This document shows, one piece after another, positions 28,738-37,263 of a DNA stretch of 37,263 nt. The first letter of the stretch is position 1. Each line of letters opens with the position of its first letter. The stretch spans positions 1 through 37,263 of the forward strand of contig DAOVAM010000004.1 of the NCBI GenBank assembly GCA_030671065.1, given 5' to 3'. The stretch comes from Candidatus Aminicenantota bacterium (GTDB lineage Bacteria; Acidobacteriota; Aminicenantia; Aminicenantales; Aminicenantaceae). The notes under the pieces are model-generated. The model was not told where the DNA came from. It saw only the letters and a program-made list of their open reading frames with translations, and searched no databases. The translations under genes and the position numbers were made by a program.

Positions 28738-29922
28738 CTATTCCTTTTTGTCTTTACGCGTAAGGTAAAATTCCTTTATGGCGAGCTGGATGATTTCTTT
28801 CACGGGACGATCGCTCTTTTTTGCCAGCTTCAGACAATCCGTAAATTCAGGTTGGATGTTGACGACTGTTCCTTCGAGGGAAGAGATTTTGACTGAGACG
28901 TCTTCGCCGTACACGCGGAGCTTCTTCATCGTCCTTTCCAGTACCCGCCGTTCTACCGGAAAGTATCTTACACCGATGGAACTTGTCTCTCTGAATACTG
29001 CACTGATCAGAGCTTCTATTTTATCAATCTCTGCCAGGACGGTCAATTTTGTGGCCAGCCTGTTTTTTTTCATCAAAATAGGCGTGAGGAACACATCCAA
29101 AGCTCCGAGGGAGAATGCCCTGTCGAAGAAAGAGGCTAAAACCTGAGGGGTGGAATCATCGATATTCGCTTCTATGATGTAGACTTTTTTATCAGCCTTG
29201 AATTCTTTCTTGTCCCCATAAAAAGCGCGCAGGATGTTTGGAAAGTCACGAAAATTTTTCTCCCCGGCTCCGCAGCCAACTTTTTCGTAGGAGATTTCAG
29301 GGAAGGGAATGAATGTGCGAACGAGTGTGGAGACGATCGCCGCCCCTGTCGGTGTGACGAGCTCCACTTTGACATGTTTAGAATAGACCGGTACGTTCTT
29401 CAGTAATTCAGCCACTGCGGGCGGAGGTACAGGCAATCTGCCATGGGAAGTCTTAACCCATCCTTGACCCAGATTCAAGGGGGATGAATAGAAGTCGTCG
29501 ACATTTAGGGCATCTGCCAGAAAACAGCAACCCACTACATCCACGATCGCATCGTCCGCTCCGGCTTCGTGGAGATGAGCTTCCTGGAATTTACGTCCAT
29601 GAACCTTTGCTTCGGCCTGGAAGAGTTTCTTGAAGATGGCTAAAGAATTCTTTTTGATGGGAGGAGAAAAAGGACTCTTCTTGATGAGTGTTTCAACATC
29701 TGACCACTTCCGGGTACCAGCTTTGTGTTTTTTAACCAGAACATCCACTTTCAATGCCCGAAGCGATGTTCTCTTCGTTTCCTTCACCTGGATGTCCACA
29801 GGGAGCTTCAATCCTGCCATCTTTTCCTTGAAATGCGAGGGCGATACTCCCAAATCAAGGAGAGCGCCCAGTATCATATCGCCACTCAGGCCAGCTGAAG
29901 CGTCAAAATAGATATATTTCAT
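28738..29922 (-). CDS. larC: Nickel pincer cofactor biosynthesis protein LarC (DUF111), single uninterrupted ORF
   Basis: MKYIYFDASAGLSGDMILGALLDLG...HLHEAGADDAIVDVVGCC...LVTPTGAAIVSTLV...IEANIDDSTPQVLA. Confidence 0.9.
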   Translation of the reverse strand: MKYIYFDASAGLSGDMILGALLDLGVSPSHFKEKMAGLKLPVDIQVKETKRTSLRALKVDVLVKKHKAGTRKWSDVETLIKKSPFSPPIKKNSLAIFKKLFQAEAKVHGRKFQEAHLHEAGADDAIVDVVGCCFLADALNVDDFYSSPLNLGQGWVKTSHGRLPVPPPAVAELLKNVPVYSKHVKVELVTPTGAAIVSTLVRTFIPFPEISYEKVGCGAGEKNFRDFPNILRAFYGDKKEFKADKKVYIIEANIDDSTPQVLASFFDRAFSLGALDVFLTPILMKKNRLATKLTVLAEIDKIEALISAVFRETSSIGVRYFPVERRVLERTMKKLRVYGEDVSVKISSLEGTVVNIQPEFTDCLKLAKKSDRPVKEIIQLAIKEFYLTRKDKKE

Positions 29923-29928
29923 CTGAAG

Positions 29929-30693
29929 TCATTCCTTTTTTGTTCGAAGCGTCTTTTTTAACTCTTCATCTATTAAAGGCAGGATCTGACCTGCTTTTTC
30001 TCTGAACGAGAAATCAGCGTATGGTGTCAGTGGAGTCGGGTCCGGATTGATCTCCACTATCTTTGCGCCCGCTTCAGCCGCGGCAAGAGGGAGCGATGCG
30101 GCTGGCTGGACGAACGCTGAGGTTCCGACAACAAATATCACGTTACATTCTGAACTCAGCTGAAAGGCCTTTTGGAGGACTGTTGGGGAAAGGGATTCGC
30201 CGAACCACACAACATGAGGCCTCAAGAGAGCTCCGCAATCTGGGCAGAGGGGAGGACTCTTTTTCAAGGGTGTCTCGTGATTTTCCGTTATCGTTCCTTC
30301 TTCAGTGCATCTGAGTTTCCAGATGTTGCCGTGGAGCTCTAAGACATTCTTCGATCCGGCTTTCTGGTGAAAACCATCAATGTTCTGGGTGATCAAGGAG
30401 TAAGCAGGAAAAATATTCTCCCATCGTGCGAGAACCTTATGGCCAGGATTGGGTTCTTTTTCAGCAATGATCCCACGTCGCCATTCGTAAAATTCCCAGA
30501 CAAGATTTGGATTCTGGGCAAAAGCTGTGGGGGTGGCCAGCTCTTCTGCACGGTATTTTTTCCATAATCCCTCTTTCCCCCGGAACGTGGGGATTCCAGA
30601 TTCAGCCGAGATTCCAGCGCCTGTCGAGACAACGACATGATTTGCGTGGCTGAGCACCTCGATGAGCGCTTTTGTATCCGGTTTCTCGGTCAT
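29929..30693 (-). CDS. Sir2-family NAD-dependent deacylase (class III/CobB-like)
   Basis: VSTGAGISAESGIPTFRGKEGLW; YEWRR (YxxR); TQNIDGFHQKAGSKNVLELHGN; CPDCGALLRPHVVWFGE; VGTSAFVQPAASL. Confidence 0.94.
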   Translation of the reverse strand: MTEKPDTKALIEVLSHANHVVVSTGAGISAESGIPTFRGKEGLWKKYRAEELATPTAFAQNPNLVWEFYEWRRGIIAEKEPNPGHKVLARWENIFPAYSLITQNIDGFHQKAGSKNVLELHGNIWKLRCTEEGTITENHETPLKKSPPLCPDCGALLRPHVVWFGESLSPTVLQKAFQLSSECNVIFVVGTSAFVQPAASLPLAAAEAGAKIVEINPDPTPLTPYADFSFREKAGQILPLIDEELKKTLRTKKE

Positions 30694-30793
30694 ATTCTTC
30701 TCTTTCGCTCCTTAGAATAATCTTTTCTTGGCGAAAAATCAAAGGATAAAGGTTTTGTTGTGCTCGCTCGATAATTCGGTAACATATTAATGC

Positions 30794-30926
30794 TGTCATT
30801 GCGAACAGAGTGAATCAATTTCATAAGAAGTAAGTGTCATTGCGAGGAGCATAGCGACGTGGCAATCCCTTAAGATAAAAATGCATCTTTCTTATGAGAT
30901 TGCCACACTGCGCTCGCAATGACACT
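30794..30926. repeat. GTCATTGCGAG-type extragenic palindromic element (complete palindrome 30834-30926 plus an extra left arm 30794-30826)
   Basis: GTGTCATTGCGAG...GTGGCAATC on left, GAGATTGCCAC...CTCGCAATGACAC on right (13-bp perfect outer stem); preceding orphan arm GTCATTGCGAACAGAGTGAATCAATTTCATAAGAAG. Confidence 0.75.
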
Positions 30927-31071
30927 TTTATCTTCAATATCATGACTAAAAGTGTTGCCAAGTTACTAAGTATAAAGACCTGTCTCCTTTTTTCTTTCGA
31001 AAAAAAGAGGGAAGGAATTCTTTTTAGATAAGAAAAATCCGACAATGCTGTCAGAGAAACGTGAACTCAAC

Positions 31072-31100
31072 TTGACTTGTTAATCCTTAAGTTATATATC
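31072..31100 (+). promoter_or_regulatory. Candidate sigma70-like promoter for PfkB kinase gene
   Basis: TTGACT (31072-31077) - 17 nt - TATATC (31095-31100). Confidence 0.35.
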
Positions 31101-31201
31101 ATTATCCGAATCCACGGTGGAGGATGTTTGTGGGCAAGATAGAAAACTGAGGTTGATCTTCAGAAGATGACTAAAATTCAATCGTATGAGTGGATAACAA
31201 C

Positions 31202-32104
31202 ATGAGCCTGGTTATAATTGGCTCCTTGGCTTTTGACACTATCGAGACACCCTTCGGCAGGAAGGAAAGGATCATAGGAGGATCAGGCACATATTGTTCC
31301 TTGGCTGCGAGTTTTTTCACACAGTCTAAGATTGTGGGAGTTGTCGGGGAAGATTTTCCTGATGAGACGATTGAATTTCTCAAGGGCAAAAAAATCGACC
31401 TCAAGGGATTGGAAGTTCGTCCAGGAAAGTCCTTTTTCTGGGAAGGACACTATGGGGAGGATCCCAACAAGAGGACAACCATTAAGACGGAGCCGAATGT
31501 CTATGAGGATTTCAGGCCGCAGCTTCCTCCTGACTACAAAAAAGATGAAACGGTTTTCCTGGCGAATATTGATCCAGACCAACAGGATGAGATCCTGACT
31601 CAAGTCTTGCAGCCCAGGCTTATTGCCATGGATACCATTAATCTCTGGATCAATCAGAAGCGTGACTCCCTGCTGAAAGTTTTGGAAAAAGTTGACCTCT
31701 ATTTTGCCAATGATGAAGAGGTCAGACTGTTGATCGGAGAGAAAAACCTGATCAAAGCAGGGAAAAAAATTCTGGACAGAGGGCCTTCCTTTGTCGTTAT
31801 CAAGAAAGGGGAACACGGAGCACTTGTGTTGGGGAAAGATTTTGTCTTCGGAGTTCCCGCACACCCGTGTGAAGAGGTTATCGATCCGACCGGCGCAGGG
31901 GATAGTTTTGCTGGAGGATTTCTGGGTTATCTTGACAAAATGAATTCCTTCGATGACCAATCAGAAATCCGCAGGGCGGCCGTTTATGGAAGCGTGCTAG
32001 CCTCTTTTGTGATCGAAGACTTTGGGATCAACCGTTTTAACACTCTGACGATGAAGGAGATACAGGATCGCTTTGACCAGTTCAGGAAGCTTGTTTCTTT
32101 TTAA
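31202..32104 (+). CDS. PfkB-family carbohydrate/nucleoside kinase (start 31190 or 31202)
   Basis: MSLVIIGSLAFDTIETPFG...GGSGTYCSLAASFF...PTGAGDSFAGGFLGYL. Confidence 0.92.
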   Translation: MSLVIIGSLAFDTIETPFGRKERIIGGSGTYCSLAASFFTQSKIVGVVGEDFPDETIEFLKGKKIDLKGLEVRPGKSFFWEGHYGEDPNKRTTIKTEPNVYEDFRPQLPPDYKKDETVFLANIDPDQQDEILTQVLQPRLIAMDTINLWINQKRDSLLKVLEKVDLYFANDEEVRLLIGEKNLIKAGKKILDRGPSFVVIKKGEHGALVLGKDFVFGVPAHPCEEVIDPTGAGDSFAGGFLGYLDKMNSFDDQSEIRRAAVYGSVLASFVIEDFGINRFNTLTMKEIQDRFDQFRKLVSF

Positions 32105-32160
32105 TCTTTCCTCTGGAATCTTAAGGATTAGAGGAACACCATGCCATCAGGGAGGAAAAA

Positions 32161-33543
32161 ATGGCTGAGATAAAAATGCCGGTGGAACCGTTTCGGATAA
32201 AGGTTGTCGAGCCCACTCGCAAGACTTCACGAGAAGAGAGAGATGAGGTTCTTCGCAAAGCCGGATTGAATGTTTTCAATATCCCTGCGGAAAAAGTGAC
32301 CATCGACCTTCTCACAGACAGCGGGACCTCAGCCATGAGCGATAATCAATGGGCAGGAATGATGCTGGGGGACGAGTCTTATGCCGGATCGAGGAACTTT
32401 TTTCATCTGGAAAACTCCGTTAAGGAAATTTTTGGGTTTTCTCATGTCATCCCGACTCACCAGGGAAGGGCGGCTGAGAGGATTCTGTTCGAAGCCCTGG
32501 TCAAAGAGGGGAATTATGTTCCCAATAACATTCATTTTGACACAACTCGAGCCAACGTGGAAGTGAGAGGGGCTCATGCAGTGAACCTTGCTGTGGAGGA
32601 CGCCTATGATCCAGTTTCTGACCATCCCTTCAAAGGCAACATAGACACAGAAAAACTCGAAAAGTTTATCCAGGAAAAGGGAACGGAGAAGATTTCTCTG
32701 GTCATGATGACCATAACCAACAACAGCGGGGGAGGCCAGCCTGTTTCTCTGGAGAATATCAAGGAAGTGAGCGGAATCTGCCGGAATCACGGTATTCCCT
32801 TTTATTTTGATGCCTGTCGGTTTGCGGAGAATGCCTATTTTATAAAAAAAAGAGAAAAGGGATTCGATGAAAAATCCATTCTCGATATTGCCAGGGAAAT
32901 ATTTTCCTTCGCAGAGGGAGCCACCATGAGCGCCAAAAAGGATGCTCTTGTGAACATCGGAGGTTTTGTGACTCTGAATGACGATAATCTGGCCGGAAAG
33001 TTGAAAAAACTCCTCATCATCAATGAGGGTTTTCCGACCTACGGCGGATTAGCGGGTAGAGACCTGGAAGCCATCTCAAGAGGGCTGGAGGAGATTCTAG
33101 AAGAGGATTTTCTGGAACACCGGATTGCCCAGGTTCATTATCTGGGGAAGCTCCTGGATGATGTTGGGATTCCTATCTATAAACCTGTGGGCGGCCACGC
33201 CGTGTACATCCTGGCGGATAAATTCCTCCCTCATATCTCTCGTGACCAGTATCCGGGTTGGGCTCTCACCGTGGCTCTTTTTCGCGAGTCGGGGATCAGA
33301 GCCGTGGAGATCGGGGGGGTGATGTTTGCCAAGAAGGATGAGAAAGGAAAGAGGGAAATTTTCCCAGAGTTGGAGTTGGTTCGCTTGGCCATCCCCCGGA
33401 GAGTGTACACAGTATCCCACATTCACTATGTGGCTGACGCACTCGAGAAACTCTACACAAACCGCGAGAAGATCAAGGGATTAAAAATTGTTTCTCAGGC
33501 CCCGCTTTTGAGACATTTTACAGTACAGCTGGAGGAAGTCTGA
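32161..33543 (+). CDS. PLP-dependent beta-eliminating lyase: tryptophanase / tyrosine phenol-lyase family
   Basis: EPFRIKVVEP...IDLLTDSGTSAMSDNQWAGMMLGDESYAGSRNFFHLE...PTHQGRAAE...TMSAKKDALVNIGGF...EGFPTYGGLAGRDLEA...LRHFTVQLEEV. Confidence 0.93.
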   Translation: MAEIKMPVEPFRIKVVEPTRKTSREERDEVLRKAGLNVFNIPAEKVTIDLLTDSGTSAMSDNQWAGMMLGDESYAGSRNFFHLENSVKEIFGFSHVIPTHQGRAAERILFEALVKEGNYVPNNIHFDTTRANVEVRGAHAVNLAVEDAYDPVSDHPFKGNIDTEKLEKFIQEKGTEKISLVMMTITNNSGGGQPVSLENIKEVSGICRNHGIPFYFDACRFAENAYFIKKREKGFDEKSILDIAREIFSFAEGATMSAKKDALVNIGGFVTLNDDNLAGKLKKLLIINEGFPTYGGLAGRDLEAISRGLEEILEEDFLEHRIAQVHYLGKLLDDVGIPIYKPVGGHAVYILADKFLPHISRDQYPGWALTVALFRESGIRAVEIGGVMFAKKDEKGKREIFPELELVRLAIPRRVYTVSHIHYVADALEKLYTNREKIKGLKIVSQAPLLRHFTVQLEEV

Positions 33544-33663
33544 GAAATGGAAGAAAATAAAAAAGTGACCCCTGGTTTCGGATCCCTGTAACTCCTGAGC
33601 TTTTCAGCGTGATTTTCGGAATGGGATCTTCACTCTTAACCAAGAAAAATTCTGGAGGATTCA

Positions 33664-34029
33664 ATGAAGTATTCAGCTATAAACTTTGAAGAAAAACTGT
33701 CCAAGTTTGCAGAGCATTTTTCGCCGAAAGTCATCGCCCAGATGAACGACTACTATTTTAAAGTGGGGAAATTCCAAGGTCACTTTATATGGCATGAGCA
33801 CACGGATACGGATGAAACGTTCATCGTTCTTGATGGAGAAATGAGGATCGATTTCCGCGATGGCAAAGTTGAGTTGAAGACAGGGGAAATGATTGTCGTG
33901 CCAAAAGGAGTGGAACACAGACCGTTTGCAGAAAAGGAATGTCGAATACTGCTGGTCGAGCCTGTGGGGACGGTCAACACGGGGGATGCAGGCGGGGATT
34001 TAACGGTCAAAGAGGATGTTTGGATTTAA
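33664..34029 (+). CDS. Cupin-domain protein
   Basis: FIWHEHTDTDETFIVLDGEMRIDFRDGKVELKTGEMIVVPKGVEHRPFAEKECRILLVEP. Confidence 0.9.
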   Translation: MKYSAINFEEKLSKFAEHFSPKVIAQMNDYYFKVGKFQGHFIWHEHTDTDETFIVLDGEMRIDFRDGKVELKTGEMIVVPKGVEHRPFAEKECRILLVEPVGTVNTGDAGGDLTVKEDVWI

Positions 34030-34193
34030 CAGATGACTTCCATAGAATGCCCGGAATATGAAGGATGGGATCATGAGCCTCAAGTGGGCAAGGGAAGGCA
34101 ATGCTGCATTCATCCCTCATGAAAATGAAGAGGCGGATCTGAAACAGGCTGAAGGATTGAGGAAGAGCTCTTCAGTCTTTAAAGGCTGTATGC

Positions 34194-35225
34194 TCAAAGG
34201 ATGAGCATGCAGTCGCCGTAGCTGTAAAACCTGTATTTTTGCCGGACAGCTTCTTTGTAAGCTTTTTTGATGAAATCCAGACCTGCAAAAGCTGATATCA
34301 TCATCAACAGGGTTGATTGGGGAAGGTGAAAATTAGTCAGCAGCCTGTCCACAGCTTTGAACCGGTACCCGGGATAGATAAAGAGTCGAGTCGTGGCTTT
34401 TCCAGGATGAATTTTTCCCCCTCGAAAGGCACTTTCCAGGGTCCGGACCGAAGTCGTTCCCACGGCAGTCACATATTTTGATTCTTTATTAGCCATATTT
34501 ATGGCAACAGCGGCGGAAGAGTTGATGGAGAAATTCTCTTCGAGCATTTGATGATCTTCGATTTTTTTCACCCGAACTGGCTGAAAAGTGGCCAGCCCGA
34601 CGTCGAGCGTTATTCTGGTAATCTTGACACCTTTTGCTGTAATTTTATCAAGAATATTTGGGGTGAAGTGAAGGCCAGCTGTGGGAGCGGCGATGGCTCC
34701 TTCTTTCTTAGCAAACACGGTCTGGTATCGTTCCAGATCCAACATCCTCAATCCGGAATTTTTTGACTTGCGCTTGATGTAGGGAGGAAGAGGGGCAAAA
34801 CCGCTCTTTTTCAGTTTTAAAAGAATATCACTCGAGGCAAATTGTATCGTTCGTCTTCCCTCAGAGGCAATCCCTGCTATTTTGCCTTGAAATCCACCAG
34901 AAAAAGTTATCATATCGCCGAGCCTTACTTTTTTTGCCGGTCGGCAGAGGATCTCCCACAGGCCTTTCTTGCATTCTTTCAGGAAAAGGAATTCGATTTC
35001 TTTTCCCTCCTTCTTTCCGTAGACTCGTGCAGGGATCACTTTTGTCGTATTCAGCACAAGAATATCGTCCTTCCGGAAATAAGAGGGTAACTCTGTGAAG
35101 TGGGAATGGATGATTTCACCTGTCTCCCGGTGGAGAACCATCATCCGGGATTGCTCTCTCTTGGGAAGAGGTTTTTGAGCGATGAGCTCTTCGGGCAGCT
35201 CATAATCAAAATCAGATATAAGCAT
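34194..35225 (-). CDS. queA: S-adenosylmethionine:tRNA ribosyltransferase-isomerase
   Basis: FDYELPEELIAQKPLPKREQSRMMVLHRETGEI...APTAGLHFTPNIL...TNFHLPQSTLLMMISAFAG. Confidence 0.97.
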   Translation of the reverse strand: MLISDFDYELPEELIAQKPLPKREQSRMMVLHRETGEIIHSHFTELPSYFRKDDILVLNTTKVIPARVYGKKEGKEIEFLFLKECKKGLWEILCRPAKKVRLGDMITFSGGFQGKIAGIASEGRRTIQFASSDILLKLKKSGFAPLPPYIKRKSKNSGLRMLDLERYQTVFAKKEGAIAAPTAGLHFTPNILDKITAKGVKITRITLDVGLATFQPVRVKKIEDHQMLEENFSINSSAAVAINMANKESKYVTAVGTTSVRTLESAFRGGKIHPGKATTRLFIYPGYRFKAVDRLLTNFHLPQSTLLMMISAFAGLDFIKKAYKEAVRQKYRFYSYGDCMLIL

Positions 35226-35240
35226 TGGGATTAGATCCCA

Positions 35241-36281
35241 TTAGTCTTTGAAGAGTTTTTTCTGGGGGGAAGAGGAGGAGGCTAAGCCCAGATGCTTGTA
35301 AGCCTTCTGACTGACTCTGCGGCCGCGCGTGGTGCGCTCGAGAAAGCCGATCCGCATCAAAAACGGTTCGTAGATGGACTCGATCGTATCCTTTTCTTCA
35401 TCTATTGCTGCGGCAATCGTGTTGATCCCTACCGGTCCTCCGCTGAAGTTTTCGATGATGGTCATCAGGATTTTCCTGTCCACTTCATCCAGGCCAAGAG
35501 AGTCGACTTCCATCTTATCCAGTGAAGTGGTGGCTTCTTTTCCTGTTATTTTTCCCGTGCCTTTGACATCGGCGTAATCTCTCACCCTTCTCAGAAGCCT
35601 GTTGGCTACTCGAGGAGTTCCCCGGGAACGCAGAGCGATCTGTTCGGCTCCCTTGTCGTCTATGGAGACTTTGAGGATGGAGGCTGACCGTTTGATGATC
35701 TTTTGGAGATCCTCGTTCTTGTAGTAATCGAGACGGTGGACGATCCCGAATCTTCCTCGTAAGGGAGGAGTGATACGGCCAGCACGCGTTGTGGCTCCGA
35801 CTAATGTGAATTTCTTGAGCTGAAGTTTGTGACTCCGGGCACTCGGTCCTTGCCCGATAACGAGATCCAGGCAGAAATCTTCCATGGCCGCATACATAAT
35901 TTCCTCCACTGAGGGGTGGAGGCGGTGGATTTCATCGATGAACAACATCTCTTTGCTTTGAAGGTTGGAGAGGATGGCGGAAAGATCCCCAGTCCTTTCG
36001 ATCACTGGACCGGCTGTGGGCTTAATTCCGACTCCCATCTTTTTTGCGATGAGGTAGGCCAGGCTGGTTTTTCCCAAGCCTGGCGGTCCGTAGAGGAGAA
36101 CATGGTCAAGCTGTTCGTCTCTTTTGCAGGCAGCCTCGATGAAAATTTTCAGATTGGCCTTGACAGTCTCCTGTCCAACGAATTCCTCAAAGCTTCGGGG
36201 CCTGAGGCTGTCTTCGAAGAGGAGGTCTTCTTTTGTTTTGACTGGGGTGAGCACAGCTTCCATTTTTTCTCCGCTTTTCAA
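35241..36281 (-). CDS. ruvB: Holliday junction branch migration helicase RuvB
   Basis: LRPRSFEEFVGQETVKANLKIFIEAA...DHVLLYGPPGLGKTSLAYLIA...EMLFIDEIHRL...TTRAGRITPPLRGRFGI. Confidence 0.98.
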   Translation of the reverse strand: MKSGEKMEAVLTPVKTKEDLLFEDSLRPRSFEEFVGQETVKANLKIFIEAACKRDEQLDHVLLYGPPGLGKTSLAYLIAKKMGVGIKPTAGPVIERTGDLSAILSNLQSKEMLFIDEIHRLHPSVEEIMYAAMEDFCLDLVIGQGPSARSHKLQLKKFTLVGATTRAGRITPPLRGRFGIVHRLDYYKNEDLQKIIKRSASILKVSIDDKGAEQIALRSRGTPRVANRLLRRVRDYADVKGTGKITGKEATTSLDKMEVDSLGLDEVDRKILMTIIENFSGGPVGINTIAAAIDEEKDTIESIYEPFLMRIGFLERTTRGRRVSQKAYKHLGLASSSSPQKKLFKD

Positions 36282-36865
36282 AGCTTGGCCATCCTTTTCA
36301 GACTATCCCTGAGAAGCTTCTCAAAGCCCGCTTCAAGCGAGAGCGATTGAATTGTCTCATCCACTACCGTTTCGACTTCCTTTCTTTTGAAGCCGAGGTT
36401 CATGAGAGCAGAAATCAAGTCTTCTCTCTCCTCAAAGCCTGAGGTTACCAACGCTCTTTCTTTTTTTTCAAGTTTTTCCTGGAGCTCCACAGCGATGCGC
36501 AGCGCAGTCTTTTTTCCGATCCCTGGAATCAGAGAAATACGGGCCACGTCACTCTTTCTGATGGCATCTTCAAGGTCTGAGGCCTCAATTCCTGAGAGGA
36601 TGTTCAGGCCAAGCTTTGGGCCTATTCCTGAAATACTGATGAGTTTAAGAAAAATTTCTCTCTCTTCCTCTGTTGAAAATCCATACAGGGAGAGGGAATT
36701 GTCTGTGAGATGAGTGTAAATAAAAAGCTCTATACTTTCGTGGAGGCTCCCCAGTTTGAGATAAGTCGAAAGGGGAATCCAGACGCAGTAACCCACGCCA
36801 CCCACGTCAAGGATAGCCTGACTAGTTGACTTTTTTATCAAGTTTCCTTTCAGATAGGCGATCAT
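36278..36865 (-). CDS. ruvA: Holliday junction DNA helicase RuvA
   Basis: MIAYLKGNLIKKSTSQAILDVGGVGYCVWIP...THLTDNSLSLYGFSTEEEREIFLKLISISGIGPKLGLNILS. Confidence 0.96.
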   Translation of the reverse strand: MIAYLKGNLIKKSTSQAILDVGGVGYCVWIPLSTYLKLGSLHESIELFIYTHLTDNSLSLYGFSTEEEREIFLKLISISGIGPKLGLNILSGIEASDLEDAIRKSDVARISLIPGIGKKTALRIAVELQEKLEKKERALVTSGFEEREDLISALMNLGFKRKEVETVVDETIQSLSLEAGFEKLLRDSLKRMAKL

Positions 36866-36878
36866 TCTCTCTTTTCCT

Positions 36879-37262
36879 TCACCTTAGTGATTCTTTTATT
36901 TTTTGCTGGAAGAGCCTTGCGTTGAGATGACAGAAGGCGGTCGCCAGGGCATCTGAGGCATCTGTCTCCAATTTATTATCTTTGATGTTCAGGAGCGTTT
37001 TCACCATCGTCCTCACTTGGTTTTTATCTGCCTGCCCGTAACCCGTGACCGCTTTTTTTATCTCCAGAGGAGAGTATTCGTGAAGAGAGCAGTCATGGGA
37101 AGCCACAGCCACGAGTGTTGCTCCTCTGACTTGACCGAGAGCAATAGCGGTCTTGATGTTCTGGGCATAAAAAGGATTCTCTATAGCCACCTCATCAGGC
37201 TCAAAAGTCTTTATGATTTCTTCAATCCGAGACCTTATTTCGTTGATCTTGTGATGAAAAAG
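36879..37262 (-). CDS. ruvC: Crossover junction endodeoxyribonuclease RuvC (5' end truncated by window edge)
   Basis: Frame stays open past ORF-track start to window edge: LFHHKINEIRSRIEEIIKTFEPDEVAIENPFYAQNIKTAIALGQVRGATL...DASDALATAFCHLN. Confidence 0.95.
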   Translation of the reverse strand, partial: LFHHKINEIRSRIEEIIKTFEPDEVAIENPFYAQNIKTAIALGQVRGATLVAVASHDCSLHEYSPLEIKKAVTGYGQADKNQVRTMVKTLLNIKDNKLETDASDALATAFCHLNARLFQQKIKESLR

Positions 37263-37263
37263 T

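Noticed and set aside
28738-29922. Programmed frameshift in larC as in lactobacilli
   Set aside because: The gene is one continuous 394-aa ORF here; no split needed. Lack of larA/B/E in the window is not informative about the genome
31283-31960. 225-aa minus-strand ORF antisense to the PfkB kinase
   Set aside because: No domain similarity recognised and fully inside a conserved sense gene
1-37263. tRNA/rRNA genes, prophage, toxin-antitoxin, defence or biosynthetic clusters
   Set aside because: No supporting sequence or gene signatures seen on either strand

Overview
The window is mostly conserved chromosomal housekeeping DNA. Positions 2-15938 (+) hold a contiguous str/S10/spc/alpha ribosomal-protein super-operon: the 3' end of tuf, rpsJ-rplC-rplD-rplW-rplB-rpsS-rplV-rpsC-rplP-rpmC-rpsQ-rplN-rplX-rplE-rpsN(Zn)-rpsH-rplF-rplR-rpsE-rpmD-rplO-secY-adk-map-infA-rpmJ-rpsM-rpsK-rpsD-rpoA-rplQ. 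It is followed by: a LysM/SLT lytic transglycosylase, galE and a CCA-adding/poly(A) polymerase (all -); LEA14-like protein, glycosyltransferase and nitroreductase (+, coupled by ATGA overlaps); a beta-barrel outer-membrane protein (-); a YrdC/Sua5 gene interrupted by an in-frame TGA (+); a Tat-signal PqqB-like MBL protein, metG, folE, larC and a sirtuin (-); a PfkB kinase, a tryptophanase/tyrosine-phenol-lyase homologue and a cupin (+); queA-ruvB-ruvA-ruvC (-). The lineage looks like an uncultured or deep-branching didermic bacterium (possibly Aminicenantes/Acidobacteriota-like); this is only an impression from the proteins. I found no CRISPR, prophage, defence island, tRNA or rRNA. I did not find a convincing new multi-gene system. 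The signals most worth a second look are: (i) long charged extensions on several ribosomal proteins (L3, S5, L30, L17); (ii) the in-frame TGA in the yrdC-like gene; (iii) a palindrome-rich intergenic region (23956-24404) with a ~160-bp element bearing 28-bp terminal inverted repeats and a partial third copy 1.8 kb away; (iv) a GTCATTGCGAG-type extragenic palindrome at ~30794-30926.
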